A stretch of 64,000 bases of DNA from Candidatus Defluviibacillus avedoerensis (GCA_016703665.1 JADJBS010000002.1:186001-250000); one strand, 5' to 3'; positions 8,003 through 17,583 are shown, numbered from the stretch's first letter. The notes: generated from the letters alone by a model not told the origin. Numbers and translations: made by a program.

Positions 8003-8995
8003 ATGCGCTATTCCACCTTCAGCCAGCCGACCGGCCGGACATTTGTTGCTCTGCTTTTGATGGCAGGCTTTTCTGCCTCACCCTCCTGGGCCCAGACCTA
8101 CCCCGCTAAAGCGATCAAGCTGATAGTGCCTTTCCCGCCAGGTGGCGGAACTGACATCATTGCCCGTGAGGTGGCCAACAAGGTGGCGACGCAGCAAGGC
8201 TGGACCATCGTCATCGAAAACAAGCCTGGCTCGGGTGGTAACTTGGGCGTAGATGTTGCGGCCAAAGCCGCTCCAGATGGGTACACACTTGTGATTGGTC
8301 AAACCAGCAATCTGGCGATCAATGCCACCCTTTACCCCAAATTGCCCTATAAGCCAGAAACAGATTTGACCCCCGTTGGGTTGGTGGCCAGCGCGCCGCT
8401 GGCCATTGTCGTGGCCAATGATTCACCGTTGAAAAACCTTGCGGATTTGGTCGCAGCAGCCAAGGCAAAGCCAGATGCGTTGAACTATGCGAGTTCTGGC
8501 AGCGGAACGGTTGCGCATTTGGCGGTTGAACAATTTCAAAAAGCATCCAATATTCGTCTGACACATGTTCCCTACAAAGGTGCAACACAAGGCCTGACAG
8601 ATCTCATTGGCGGGCAAATCCAGGCGTATGCGTCGTCGATTCCTACGCTGATTGGCCAGATACGCAACGGCAAATTGCGAGCGCTGGCTGTGACATCTTC
8701 CAAGCGCTCGGATGACCTGCCACAGGTTCCCACCATCGCAGAGTCTGGCTACAAAGGATTCGACGCTGTCACTTGGTTTGGCATCGCGGGTCCCGCCAAC
8801 TTGCCCAAAGAGACCGTGACCAAGCTCAACGCAGCCTTCAACAAGGCTGTTGAAACGCCTGAAGTAGTTCAAAAGCTCGGTGCGCAAGGTGCCGATGTGC
8901 TCAGCGGAAGTCCAGAGAAGTTTGGTGAATTGATTCGCACCGATCTCGCCCGCTGGGCACCGCTGGTGAAAGCAGCTGGAGCCAAGGTTGACTGA
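8003..8995 (+). CDS. Bug/TctC family periplasmic solute receptor (receptor 2)
   Basis: A 330-residue exported receptor. The ATG at 8003 has AAGGAGA about 10 bases upstream. A signal peptide spans residues 1-31 (ending SWAQ). The mature part shows textbook Bug motifs: YPAKAIKLIVPFPPGGGTDI, then DGYTLVIGQ, VPYKGATQGLTDLIGGQ and the C-terminal KAAGAKVD. It is divergent from the IclR gene (113-bp gap) and 36 bp upstream of the amidohydrolase. This pairing of a receptor with an enzyme and no membrane subunits recurs four times in this region. The ligand is unknown; by family a carboxylated compound is likely. Confidence 0.9.
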   Translation: MRYSTFSQPTGRTFVALLLMAGFSASPSWAQTYPAKAIKLIVPFPPGGGTDIIAREVANKVATQQGWTIVIENKPGSGGNLGVDVAAKAAPDGYTLVIGQTSNLAINATLYPKLPYKPETDLTPVGLVASAPLAIVVANDSPLKNLADLVAAAKAKPDALNYASSGSGTVAHLAVEQFQKASNIRLTHVPYKGATQGLTDLIGGQIQAYASSIPTLIGQIRNGKLRALAVTSSKRSDDLPQVPTIAESGYKGFDAVTWFGIAGPANLPKETVTKLNAAFNKAVETPEVVQKLGAQGADVLSGSPEKFGELIRTDLARWAPLVKAAGAKVD

Positions 8996-9031
8996 GGTGG
9001 ATCAACCAAAACATTAGCATCAAGGTCTACT

Positions 9032-9935
9032 GTGACAACCACGAATCACGAGTCGACAAAGGGAGCCGTCAGCGCACCTTTTTCGGCGGGTGTTGGACGC
9101 ACTACTGTTGTTGTTCCACCAGGTGCTTGCGATTGCCACTTGCATGTCTACAACGCAATGTTTCCTGCGGTGCCCGGCGCAAAGCTCACCCCTCGTGACG
9201 CGAGTGTCAGTGACTATCGCTCGGTACAAAAACGTACCGGAACAGTGCGCGCAGTAGTGGTTACGCCCTCCACATACGGCAGCGATAACAGGGCCATGCT
9301 TGAGGGCTTGGCTGCGTTGGGATCACAAGGTCGCGGTGTTTCGGTGGTGAATACCAACGTGACTGACAGCGACTTGCAAGAACTGCATTCGCTGGGTGTC
9401 CGAGGGGTGCGTGTCAATTTGTCCTTGGGCGTGGGCACGGATGCGTTGCAGATTCGGCCTTTGGCCGAGCGCATTGCGCAATGGGGGGTGGCATCTGCAA
9501 CTCCTTGCACCTCCCGATACGCTGCTTGAACTCAGCGAGACTTTGCAAGCTTTGCCCGTGCCCTTGGTGCTCGACCATTTTGGACGCATTCGACCATCAA
9601 TGGTGAATACCCATCCGGCGCACGCGCTGGTGCTCCAACTTCTTTCGTCTGGCCTAGCGTGGGTCAAGCTGTCTGGCGGTTACATCGTGACCGAACTTGG
9701 CCCGCCCTCCTATGGCGACGTTGCCAGTTTGGCTCGCAGCTACCTGAATGTTGCACCAGATCGCGTGCTTTGGGGCACTGACTGGCCACATGCCTCAGCA
9801 ACGGCTGGCCACCAGCCGTTGCCCGACGACGCCCAACAAATGGATCTGCTGGCGCAATGGGTCGGTGACCCAAAACTGCTCGAACGCGTGTTGGTTGACA
9901 ACCCGGCAGAACTCTACGGCTTCCCCTTACTTTGA
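9032..9935 (+). CDS. Amidohydrolase 2 family, PDC-lactonase-like, frameshifted
   Basis: A TIM-barrel metal hydrolase of about 300 residues split by one frameshift. The first frame (GTG start 9032) contains the metal-binding CDCHLHVYN at about residues 34-42. The second contains LVLDHFGR and GTDWPHAS, the last metal ligand block, then a C-terminal PAELYGF. The break is in a run of six G at 9483-9488; with five G the frame reads AQWGWHLQLLAPPD and is continuous. The order of motifs fits the 2-pyrone-4,6-dicarboxylate lactonase (LigI) and related sugar-lactone hydrolase group. It follows Bug receptor 2 and precedes receptor 3 by 9 bp, so it is likely cotranscribed. The substrate is probably a dicarboxylate lactone, by inference. 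Confidence 0.78.
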
Positions 9936-9944
9936 TTGATCAGC

Positions 9945-10946
9945 ATGACCTTTACCCACAGACGCGCATTCTGCGCACTCATTATTGCCCTCATAGCTAT
10001 TGCCCTCATGGGAGCTATTGGCCCTGCTGCGTTTGCCCAAGGCGAATGGCCCACTGCCAAGCCCATCACCTGGGTGGTGCCTTATCCCCCAGGCGGTAGC
10101 ACCGACATCTTGGGGCGGGCCATTGCGCTGCGCCTGGCGAAAGCGCCAGGGACGCCTGTGGTGGTCGAGAATAAAGCGGGGGCAACGGGCACGATCGGCT
10201 CGGCCTTTGTGGCCAAAGCCGTCTCGGATGGCTACACCCTGCTAGGCACTTCAATTGGTCCCCAGGCCATTGTTCCCAATTTGGTACCGTCCATGGCCTA
10301 TGACGCAGTGAGGGCCTTTGAACCCATCACCCTGATCGGGACGATTCCGCATGTGCTGGTTATCGGCGCGGCGTCCCCGTTTCGCACGGTGGCCGACTTG
10401 GTGGGCGAAGCCAAGGCCAAGCCCAAGACCCTCTCGTTTGCTTCTGGCGGCAATGGCACGATCTTGCAAATGCAAGGTGAACTGCTCGCTATCCAGACGG
10501 GGACGCGCATGACACATGTGCCCTACAAGGGCGATACACCCGCCATTCAAGATGTGCTAGCAGGGCATGCCAGCTTCATGTTTGCACCGGTGGCGGCTGC
10601 TTTGCCCCATGTTCAAAGCGGACGCCTCAGGGCCTTGGCCGTGACGTCTGCCAACCGCTTGAAAGCCCTGCCCGATGTCCAGACGATGACTCAAGCGGGC
10701 TACAAAGACTTTGTGGTGGAGCAGTGGCAAGCCGCTTATGCGCCCGCTGGAACGCCAAAGCCGGTGGTGCAGCGACTCAACCAGGAAGTCCTGCATGCGC
10801 TCAAGGACCCAGACATCACGGCAATGGCCGACAAACTGGGCGTCACGCTGGTCGGCAGTTCCCCTCAACAACTTGCTGATACCCAAAAGACTGATCTGGC
10901 CAAGTGGGGAAAGCTGATCAAAGACGCCGGTATCAAGGCCGACTAA
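9945..10946 (+). CDS. Bug/TctC family periplasmic solute receptor (receptor 3)
   Basis: A 333-residue exported receptor. I use the ATG at 9945; an in-frame TTG at 9936 is less likely. The signal peptide is long and very hydrophobic (residues 8-31, ending AFAQ). Family motifs are ITWVVPYPPGGSTDILGR, DGYTLLGTSIGP, HVPYKGDTPAIQDVLAG and the terminal LIKDAGIKAD. It begins 9 bp after the amidohydrolase stop and is followed 30 bp later by the RraA-type gene, which suggests one transcript. The ligand is unknown. Confidence 0.9.
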   Translation: MTFTHRRAFCALIIALIAIALMGAIGPAAFAQGEWPTAKPITWVVPYPPGGSTDILGRAIALRLAKAPGTPVVVENKAGATGTIGSAFVAKAVSDGYTLLGTSIGPQAIVPNLVPSMAYDAVRAFEPITLIGTIPHVLVIGAASPFRTVADLVGEAKAKPKTLSFASGGNGTILQMQGELLAIQTGTRMTHVPYKGDTPAIQDVLAGHASFMFAPVAAALPHVQSGRLRALAVTSANRLKALPDVQTMTQAGYKDFVVEQWQAAYAPAGTPKPVVQRLNQEVLHALKDPDITAMADKLGVTLVGSSPQQLADTQKTDLAKWGKLIKDAGIKAD

Positions 10947-10976
10947 AAAAACCGAATTCATCACAGAAAGACACCA

Positions 10977-11666
10977 ATGAGCAACACCCAACCCGACATC
11001 ATCAAAGACTTCCCTCGCGTCAGCGCTGAAGTCGTCAATCAAGCGGCCCTGTATCAACCGGCCATCTTTGCCGATGTGGCAGGACGCAGGGGCGTCATGC
11101 ATGGCCGTGTCCGTGCGCTGCGCCCCAATATGACTATTGCTGGTACCGCGTTCACGGTAGAGGTTCGGCCTGGTGACAACCTGATGATCCATGCCGCACT
11201 GTCGCTGGCCAAACCCGGCGATGTACTGGTTGTGGACGGCAAAGGCGACGAAACCTGTGCGCTGATGGGCGCCATCATGATGAATGCCGCCAAGAAACTC
11301 GGTCTGGCTGGGGTAGTGCTGGATGCTGCTTGCCGCGATAGCTTGGAGATTGAAGAGTTGGGATTTCCCGTGTTTTCAGTCGGCACCAACCCCAACGGTC
11401 CCACCAAACAGGTGGGCGGGCGCGTCGGTCATCCGATTTCGTGTGGTGGCGTCACGGTTTGCGCGGGCGACTTCATTTGTGCAGACGCAGACGGTGTGGT
11501 CGTGGTCGAGCGTGAAAAGATTGAATCGCTACTGCCCCTGGCCGCGCACAAGGTGACTGCAGAAGCCAAACGCATCGCGCAAATCCAGCAAGGCGACACG
11601 GCAGCGCCCTGGTTGACGGCATCATTGGTCACGGCTGGCGTGCTCAATGAGGGAGAAACCCTGTGA
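10977..11666 (+). CDS. RraA-like family protein, HMG/CHA-type aldolase candidate
   Basis: A 229-residue member of the RraA/4-hydroxy-4-methyl-2-oxoglutarate aldolase family. Motifs are PGDNLMIHAAL, VDGKGDETCALMGAIM, GVVLDAACRD (the G-x-V-x-DxxxRD segment that binds pyruvate and metal in the aldolases) and ADADGVVVV. Such enzymes cleave hydroxy-oxo-dicarboxylates made in protocatechuate and gallate meta-cleavage into pyruvate and oxaloacetate, although some family members have other roles, including RNase E inhibition. The context of a lactonase-like amidohydrolase argues for the aldolase role. The stop overlaps the GTG of the next gene, so the two are coupled. Confidence 0.82.
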   Translation: MSNTQPDIIKDFPRVSAEVVNQAALYQPAIFADVAGRRGVMHGRVRALRPNMTIAGTAFTVEVRPGDNLMIHAALSLAKPGDVLVVDGKGDETCALMGAIMMNAAKKLGLAGVVLDAACRDSLEIEELGFPVFSVGTNPNGPTKQVGGRVGHPISCGGVTVCAGDFICADADGVVVVEREKIESLLPLAAHKVTAEAKRIAQIQQGDTAAPWLTASLVTAGVLNEGETL

Positions 11667-12592
11667 GTCACAAGCCTGTCATTCTTGTCACTGCGGCTGA
11701 CCTGGCGCCACAGGCCCTGGCGCTGCTAGGTGACTTTGAGGTCGTCTTTGCCGGTAAAACCCCAACCCCAGAAGACTTGGTCACGCTCGCCAGCCAGCAT
11801 GACCCTGTGGGCATCATCGTGCGCTATGGCAAGGTTCCTGCCGAGTTGATGGATGCAGCTCCGTCGCTGAAAGTCATCTCCAAACACGGCAGTGGGACCG
11901 ACACCATCGACAAGGTTGCTGCCACAGCGCGGGGGATTGCCGTGACCGCCGCCGTGGGGGCGAATGCAGCCGCTGTGGCAGAGCAGGCCTTGGCTTCGCT
12001 GCTGGCTTGCGCCAAGGCAGTGGTTCACCTCAATGAACGCATGCATGCAGGGCATTGGGACAAGGCCACGCATAAAAGCCTGGAGCTCTGTGGTCGTACC
12101 GTCGGCCTCGTCGGGCTGGGTGCCATTGGTCAACGCTTTGCCAAAATGTGCGACGCCATGGGCATGCGCGTGATCGGCTTTGACCCCTTTGCCAAAAACC
12201 TGCCACCGTACATTGTGTCGGTAGACCTCGCGACGCTGTGGCGTGAGTCCGATGCGCTGTCCCTGCATTGCCCTTTGACCGACGACAACCGCCAGTTAAT
12301 AAACGCGGCCACGCTGGCCCGTTGCAAGCGTGGCGTGATCCTGGTCAACACCGCGCGCGGCGGATTGTTGGACGAGTCGGCCTTGTTGGCGGCAGTTCAG
12401 TCCGGCCAAGTCAGCATGGATGCACTCGACAGCTTTGCGGTGGAGCCCTTTGCCGCACCGCATATCTTCCAGGGCGAGTCCCGCATCCTGCTAAGCCCTC
12501 ACATTGGCGGCGTGACCGGGGATGCCTACATCAACATGGGTTTGGCGGCCGCCAAGAATTGCTTGGCAGTTCTGAACCCAGCCGTTGCTTGA
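11663..12592 (+). CDS. D-2-hydroxyacid dehydrogenase (3-phosphoglycerate dehydrogenase-like)
   Basis: A 309-residue NAD-dependent dehydrogenase. The GTG at 11663 overlaps the TGA of the RraA-type gene. The NAD-binding loop is GLVGLGAIGQRFAKM (about residues 152-166). Catalytic-domain markers are NTARGGLLDE and SPHIGGVTGDAY (His of the Glu-His relay). It lacks the C-terminal ACT or ASB domains of SerA, so a catabolic 2-hydroxyacid or glyoxylate-type substrate is more likely than serine synthesis. It is followed 19 bp later by Bug receptor 4. Confidence 0.87.
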   Translation: MSHKPVILVTAADLAPQALALLGDFEVVFAGKTPTPEDLVTLASQHDPVGIIVRYGKVPAELMDAAPSLKVISKHGSGTDTIDKVAATARGIAVTAAVGANAAAVAEQALASLLACAKAVVHLNERMHAGHWDKATHKSLELCGRTVGLVGLGAIGQRFAKMCDAMGMRVIGFDPFAKNLPPYIVSVDLATLWRESDALSLHCPLTDDNRQLINAATLARCKRGVILVNTARGGLLDESALLAAVQSGQVSMDALDSFAVEPFAAPHIFQGESRILLSPHIGGVTGDAYINMGLAAAKNCLAVLNPAVA

Positions 12593-12611
12593 CACAAACG
12601 AGGAAGACAAA

Positions 12612-13586
12612 ATGAATCGCAATACCTTCAATCGATTTCTGGTGATCGCATGCGCCGCGTTGAGCGTGGCCGCCACGCCCGCCCTGGCGGCTTGGCCGGA
12701 TGGCAAACCCATCAACATCGTGGTGCCCTATGCGCCAGGTGGCACGGCAGATGCACTGGCCCGTTTGATCGCGCAGCATTTGGGCCCCAAACTCGCCACA
12801 TCGGTAGTGGTCGTCAACAAAGCAGGTGCTAGCGGCATCATCGGCGAACAAGCCGTCGTTCAGGCTGCACCAGATGGATTCACCGTGTTGTATGACGCGA
12901 CACCCATGTCGATCAACCCTCACTTGCAAAAACTGCCGTTTGACCCCGAGAAAGACCTGGTGCCTGTCACCCAGGTGGGTGTCACTCCCATGCTTATGAC
13001 GGTGTCCAAAACATCACCGTACGCAACAGGGCAAGACCTGATCAAAGTCGCCAAGCAGGCACCCGGCAAACTCACGTTCGGCTCCGGTGGGCAAGGCACA
13101 GTGCAGTACATGGCGCCTGAATTGATGAATCAAGCCGTCGGAATCAGCATGCTTCATGTCCCCTACAAGAGTGGTGGTCTGGCGCTGACCGCAGCGTTGG
13201 CAGGCGAGGTTGACATGGGTTTCTTCAACCTGCCCGCCGTCGGTGGGCATGTCAAAAATGGTCTGCTCAAAGCGCTGGCCATCACCGCCGCCCAGCGCAG
13301 CAGCTTGTTCCCTGATGTGCCCACGGTGGCCGAGATCATCGGCAAACCTTACGAGGTGTACGAGTGGAACGGTGTCTTTGTGCCGCGCGGTACGCCCACC
13401 GACATCGTGACCCGCCTGCACAGCGCGCTGCGCGAAGTGCTGGCGGTGCCAGAGGTCAAGGCCAAGTTTGACAGCCTGGGGTCGCGCATCGTTGCATCCA
13501 CCCCCGACGAATTCAAAAAACAACTTGCCGCAGAGTCCAGCCGCTGGGCCGCCACGGTTAAAGCGGCAGGCATCAAGAAAGAGTGA
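12612..13586 (+). CDS. Bug/TctC family periplasmic solute receptor (receptor 4)
   Basis: A 324-residue exported receptor. The ATG at 12612 is preceded by GAGGAAG at the right distance; the upstream in-frame TTG at 12585 would overlap the previous gene. The signal peptide ends ALAA before WPDGKPINIVVPYAPGG. Other family blocks are DGFTVLYD, HVPYKSGGLALTAALAGEVD and the end KAAGIKKE. It lies between the 2-hydroxyacid dehydrogenase and the cyclase gene. The ligand is unknown. Confidence 0.9.
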   Translation: MNRNTFNRFLVIACAALSVAATPALAAWPDGKPINIVVPYAPGGTADALARLIAQHLGPKLATSVVVVNKAGASGIIGEQAVVQAAPDGFTVLYDATPMSINPHLQKLPFDPEKDLVPVTQVGVTPMLMTVSKTSPYATGQDLIKVAKQAPGKLTFGSGGQGTVQYMAPELMNQAVGISMLHVPYKSGGLALTAALAGEVDMGFFNLPAVGGHVKNGLLKALAITAAQRSSLFPDVPTVAEIIGKPYEVYEWNGVFVPRGTPTDIVTRLHSALREVLAVPEVKAKFDSLGSRIVASTPDEFKKQLAAESSRWAATVKAAGIKKE

Positions 13587-13668
13587 GGTAACGCATGGGC
13601 AGTGTTCGGAACCTGGCGCGCAGCGCTACCCTGATGCTGAGCAGCGCTGACGCGATAAGGACTTCACG

Positions 13669-14748
13669 ATGAGCAAGCCAAGATGGAAACAGGCGCCCCC
13701 TGGCAGTCACTGGGGCGAGTTTGGACCAGACGACCAACGCGGTCGGATGAACTATGTGACCGCCAGCAAAGTGCTGGAAGGTGTGGCCGAAGTGCGGGTC
13801 GGCAAGACGTTCTGCCTGTCACTCCCACTGGATGTACCCGGCGGCCAAGCGCTGAACCCCAGACGCATGCCACCACGCCGTTTCAGTGTTTTGCGCGATG
13901 GCAAAAGCGACGGTCAGCAAGGGTTTTGCTGGTCGTACCAATCAGAGGACGCTGACCTGACGGATGTGGTGGCCGACGATGTGCTGCTGATGAGTCTTCA
14001 GTACAGCACCCAATGGGACAGCTTGGCGCATGTCGGTAGCCATTTTGATGCCGACGGCGACGGCGTTGCCGAAGCGGTTTTTTACAACGGCTACCGGGCG
14101 GGCGAACATGTCCGCGCTGGGCAAGAAGACCTTGACCCCATCGCGCCCTGGGCGCGCTACCCTGACCCCCATGCAGACGCTTTGGGCATCGAGCACTTGG
14201 CAGCGCATGGCGCGCAGGGCAGGGGGGTGATGATTGACATAGCGCATCACCTTGGGCGCAAGCGCCAAGCCGTGGGATATGACGACCTGATGCGGATACT
14301 GGACGCCGACCAAGTCACGGTCGAGCAGGGCGACATGGTTTGTTTGCACACCGGATTTGCCGATACCTTGCTGGCCATGAACCGATGCCCCGATGTGGCA
14401 CATCTGCACGCTACGGGTAGCGGCTTGGATGGTCACGATGCCAAGTTGCTTAACTGGATCACGGACACGCGCTTGGCTTGTCTTTTGGCAGACAACCCAG
14501 CGGTTGAACTGGTCACCCCCAAACTGGGGCGCGCCAACAACCCAAATCAGCGCCTGCGTCAGCCTCGCTTGCCGCTGCACGAACATTGCCTGTTCAAAAA
14601 CGGCGTGCATCTGGGCGAGCTGTGGTACCTCACCGAACTGGCCGCTTGGCTGAGGCAGCACCATCGCAGCCGCTTTTTGCTGACAGCCCCTCCGCTCAGG
14701 TTGCCAGGTGCGGTGGGCTCACCCGCAACCCCCATCGCAACCGTGTGA
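13669..14748 (+). CDS. Cyclase / kynurenine formamidase-like family protein
   Basis: A 359-residue protein of the cyclase family (PF04199 type), metal hydrolases related to bacterial kynurenine formamidase and isatin hydrolase. The metal-binding block, usually HxGTHxDxPxH, reads HVGSHFDADGDG here. Further family-like segments are GRGVMIDIAHH and GDMVCLHTGFAD, and near the C-terminus LPLHEHCLFKNGVHLGE. At 359 residues it is longer than the 210-residue formamidases and matches the longer subgroup found in aromatic catabolic clusters. An 82-bp gap separates it from receptor 4. The substrate is unknown; an amide or lactone ring is plausible. Confidence 0.82.
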   Translation: MSKPRWKQAPPGSHWGEFGPDDQRGRMNYVTASKVLEGVAEVRVGKTFCLSLPLDVPGGQALNPRRMPPRRFSVLRDGKSDGQQGFCWSYQSEDADLTDVVADDVLLMSLQYSTQWDSLAHVGSHFDADGDGVAEAVFYNGYRAGEHVRAGQEDLDPIAPWARYPDPHADALGIEHLAAHGAQGRGVMIDIAHHLGRKRQAVGYDDLMRILDADQVTVEQGDMVCLHTGFADTLLAMNRCPDVAHLHATGSGLDGHDAKLLNWITDTRLACLLADNPAVELVTPKLGRANNPNQRLRQPRLPLHEHCLFKNGVHLGELWYLTELAAWLRQHHRSRFLLTAPPLRLPGAVGSPATPIATV

Positions 14749-14784
14749 ATCACACACCCCTATTTTTGGAAATAAGCAGCATTG

Positions 14785-15792
14785 ATGAGCACTAAAATTC
14801 AGTCAAAAACCATTTTTCGGCAATACCAATATGCAAAGCTTGCTATTGTTTTTGCATCTATCAATGTGCCGTCATGGGGTCAAACACTGACCGCGTGGCC
14901 TACCAAACCTGTGCACTTGGTCGTAGGCTTTGCCGCAGGTGGCCCCACCGATGTGGTCGCCCGCAGCTTTGCCGAATCCGCCAGCAAAGGCTTGGGCCAA
15001 CCCGTGGTGGTGGACAACAAACCCGGTGCCAATTCCATCATCGCCGCGCAAGCAGTCGCCACGTCGCCCGCCGATGGGCACACGCTGCTGTTCGGTGCCA
15101 CCAACCACAGCATGATCCCGGCGCTGTATGGCAACCGGGTCAAGTTTGACGCGGTCAAGTCGTTCAAGCCCCTCTGCACCCTGGCCAGTGCACCCACTGT
15201 GTTGGTGGTCGGGCCATCGATGCAGGTAAAAACCTTGGCCGATTTTTTGACCCAGGCCAAAGCCAAACCGCGCAGCGTGACCTATGCGACCGCCGGGCTC
15301 GGTAGCTCGGGACATTTCTACAGCGAGCAGTTTGCGCGGCTGACCGGCATCAGCATGACGCACATCCCCTACAAAGGCGCAGCACCCGCCGTCACGGACT
15401 TGATCTCGGGGCAAGTCGATGCCTCGTTTGCCACCCTGGGCTCGGTCTTGCCGCACATCCTGTTGGGCAAGCTGCAGGCCCTGGCCATTTCTAGCCCACA
15501 ACGCTCGGCGCAACTGCCACAGGTGCCCACTTTTGAAGAGTCTGGTGTCAAGGGTTATTCCGCTGACGCTTGGTACGGGGTTTTGGCACCGCAGGATTTG
15601 CCCGCAGGCATTCAAAAGCAGCTTGAGCAGGAAGTGCAAAGCTTTGGCCAATCCGCGCAACAGGCAGACAAGTTGCGCGCGCTGGGCATGGTGCCTGACG
15701 TAGTCTGTGGCGAGCGCTTTGCCAGCCAGATGGCTCGCGATGTGAAGCTCTACACAGAGATTGCCCGAGACCTGAACCTGAAAGCTGATTGA
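14785..15792 (+). CDS. Bug/TctC family periplasmic solute receptor (receptor 5)
   Basis: A 335-residue exported receptor. I chose the ATG at 14785 rather than the in-frame TTG at 14782. The N-terminal leader is unusually polar before the hydrophobic stretch (residues about 18-32, ending SWGQ). The mature part begins WPTKPVHLVVGFAAGGPTDV, with DGHTLLFGATNHS, HIPYKGAAPAVTDLISGQ and a terminal LNLKAD. It is followed 7 bp later by the SMP-30 gene. The codon choice of the first 30 codons is A/T-rich compared with the rest. Confidence 0.88.
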   Translation: MSTKIQSKTIFRQYQYAKLAIVFASINVPSWGQTLTAWPTKPVHLVVGFAAGGPTDVVARSFAESASKGLGQPVVVDNKPGANSIIAAQAVATSPADGHTLLFGATNHSMIPALYGNRVKFDAVKSFKPLCTLASAPTVLVVGPSMQVKTLADFLTQAKAKPRSVTYATAGLGSSGHFYSEQFARLTGISMTHIPYKGAAPAVTDLISGQVDASFATLGSVLPHILLGKLQALAISSPQRSAQLPQVPTFEESGVKGYSADAWYGVLAPQDLPAGIQKQLEQEVQSFGQSAQQADKLRALGMVPDVVCGERFASQMARDVKLYTEIARDLNLKAD

Positions 15793-15799
15793 GACCCGC

Positions 15800-16737
15800 A
15801 TGTTCCTGCTCAACCCACCCACCGTTCGCACATTGGAGGTTTTCACCTCCATGCCTCAGCGCTATCGCCGCCAAGACGAGCGCACGGTATGGGCTGACGC
15901 CAACCAGGGCGGGCGTTGTATCGAATCGTTCCTGGAAGGGCCAGTGTTCGACGCTGCAGGCAACCTGTATGTAACAGACATCCCTTATGGCCGCGTTTTT
16001 CGGATTGATGGCCGTGGCGAATGGGATCTGATGGGGGAGTGGGACGGCGAGCCCAACGGAATGAAGTTTTTGAGCGACACCGAGTTGCTGATCACCGACT
16101 ACAAAAATGGTCTGGTGGTGCTGGATTTGCGCGAGGGCAAGGTTCGTCCCTACTTAGCGCGGCGCAACACCGAGCGGTTCAAGGGTGTGAACGACCTCAC
16201 TTTCGATTCCCAAGGCAACCTGTATTTCACCGACCAGGGGCAGACTGGGCTCCATGACCCTACGGGCCGCGTCTATCGCCTGGGTCGTGATGGCCGTCTG
16301 GACTTGTTGCTGGGCAATGTGCCCAGCCCGAATGGCATTGTGCTGTCGCCGGACGAGAAGTTCCTGTTCGTCGCGGCCACGCGGGGCAATTGTGTGTGGC
16401 GCATGCCATTGCAGGCTGACGGCAGCGTAGCGAAGGCGGGACAGTTTTTTACCTCTTATGGCCCCAGCGGGCCAGACGGTCTGGCGATGGACGAGTTTGG
16501 TCAGCTGTGGGTGGCAAACCCGGGGCTTGCGTATGTGTGGGTGTTGAACCGATTCGCCGAGCCCGTGGACGTGTTGCGCGGCTCCAGCGGACATTCGCTG
16601 ACTAATCTGGCGTTTGGGCCCCGTCCCGTGACGAAGCACCGAATGGCCGAGCATGCGTTTATGTCACCGACTCGACAGCCAGCAGCATCCTCTGTGCGGA
16701 AACTTCAGTGGTCGGGCTGAAACTGTTTAGGCCCTAA
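15800..16737 (+). CDS. SMP-30/gluconolactonase/LRE family protein, C-terminal frameshift
   Basis: A six-bladed beta-propeller lactonase candidate of about 312 residues. Family markers are SFLEGPVFDAAGNLYVTDIP, GEPNGMKFL, GVNDLTFDSQGNLYFTDQG, NVPSPNGIVLSPDEKFLFVA (with the metal-binding Asn) and GPDGLAMDEFGQLWVA. The frame drifts at about 16620 (GGGCCCC run) and ends early; in the neighbouring frame the expected last blade is present (CVYVTDSTASSILCAE) and stops at 16735-16737. One missing base explains this. The start at 15800 gives the normal family N-terminus. It probably opens a sugar or dicarboxylate lactone. It lies 7 bp after Bug receptor 5 and 21 bp before the crotonase. Confidence 0.82.
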
Positions 16738-16758
16738 TTCAGAAGATATGGAGACCGC

Positions 16759-17583
16759 ATGGAAAACCGCATACGCATTCAAGTAGACGACCTGGGTATT
16801 GCTGAAGTCACGCTAACCCGCGCCGACAAAATGAACGCGCTGGATGTGGCGATGTTTGACGCCTTGCAGGCCGCCATTAAGCAGTTGGAGACCACACCCT
16901 ATTTGCGTGCCGTGGTACTCCACGGCGAGGGCAAGGCTTTTTGTGCGGGGCTGGACATGGGCCGCTTTGCAGGCATGGCCCAGGCAAGCGAAGATTCAGA
17001 CGGTGCGCTGGACCGATTGATTCCCCGCAAGCACGGCATGTCCAATGGCCCGCAGTTTGTGGGCATGGGCTGGCGCAGCTTGCCTGTGCCAGTGATCGCT
17101 GCCGTGCATGGCGTGGCCTTTGGCGGCGGCTTGCAGGTGGCACTGGGGGCTGACGTGCGACTGCTGGCGCCAGGTACCAAAATGAGCGTGATGGAACTGA
17201 AATGGGGCTTGGTGCCCGACATGGCAGGCATGGTCTTGATGCGTGGTCTGGTGCGCGACGACCAGATGCGTGAGCTGGTGTACAGCGCCCGAGTGGTTGA
17301 GGCCGAAGAAGCCGTGTCGCTGGGTTTGGCCACTCGCATCTGTGCTGACCCGCTGGCGGCAGCACACGAGATGGCGCGCAACATTGCACTGCGCAGCCCG
17401 TCCGCCATCCGCGCCGCCAAGAGGTTGTTGAACCAAGCCAACCGCTCCGTCGATGATTCTGCTGCAGCCTTGCTGATGGCGGAATCGGTAGAGCAGTCGC
17501 AGTTGATTGGCAGTGCGGATCAGGCCGAGGCAGTGAAAGCTAACCTGGAAAAGCGCTTGCCCGTGTTCAACTCGCTGCGTTGA
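16759..17583 (+). CDS. Enoyl-CoA hydratase/isomerase (crotonase) family protein
   Basis: A 274-residue crotonase-fold protein. Oxyanion-hole segments are GEGKAFCAGLDMGRFAG (about residues 55-71) and HGVAFGGGLQVALGAD (about 117-132). The region after the second loop (MELKWGLVPDMAGM) has Asp where hydratases often carry the catalytic Glu, so hydratase activity is not certain and isomerase or dehalogenase-like chemistry is possible. It ends the plus-strand part of the island and overlaps the convergent VOC gene by 17 bp. Likely role: processing a CoA thioester made by the acyl-CoA synthetase at 20.4-22.1 kb (inference). Confidence 0.85.
   Translation: MENRIRIQVDDLGIAEVTLTRADKMNALDVAMFDALQAAIKQLETTPYLRAVVLHGEGKAFCAGLDMGRFAGMAQASEDSDGALDRLIPRKHGMSNGPQFVGMGWRSLPVPVIAAVHGVAFGGGLQVALGADVRLLAPGTKMSVMELKWGLVPDMAGMVLMRGLVRDDQMRELVYSARVVEAEEAVSLGLATRICADPLAAAHEMARNIALRSPSAIRAAKRLLNQANRSVDDSAAALLMAESVEQSQLIGSADQAEAVKANLEKRLPVFNSLR

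Noticed and set aside
14872..15852. A 326-codon minus-strand frame opposite Bug receptor 5
   Set aside because: It mirrors the receptor gene and has no motif or plausible start signal; the receptor on the other strand is certain.
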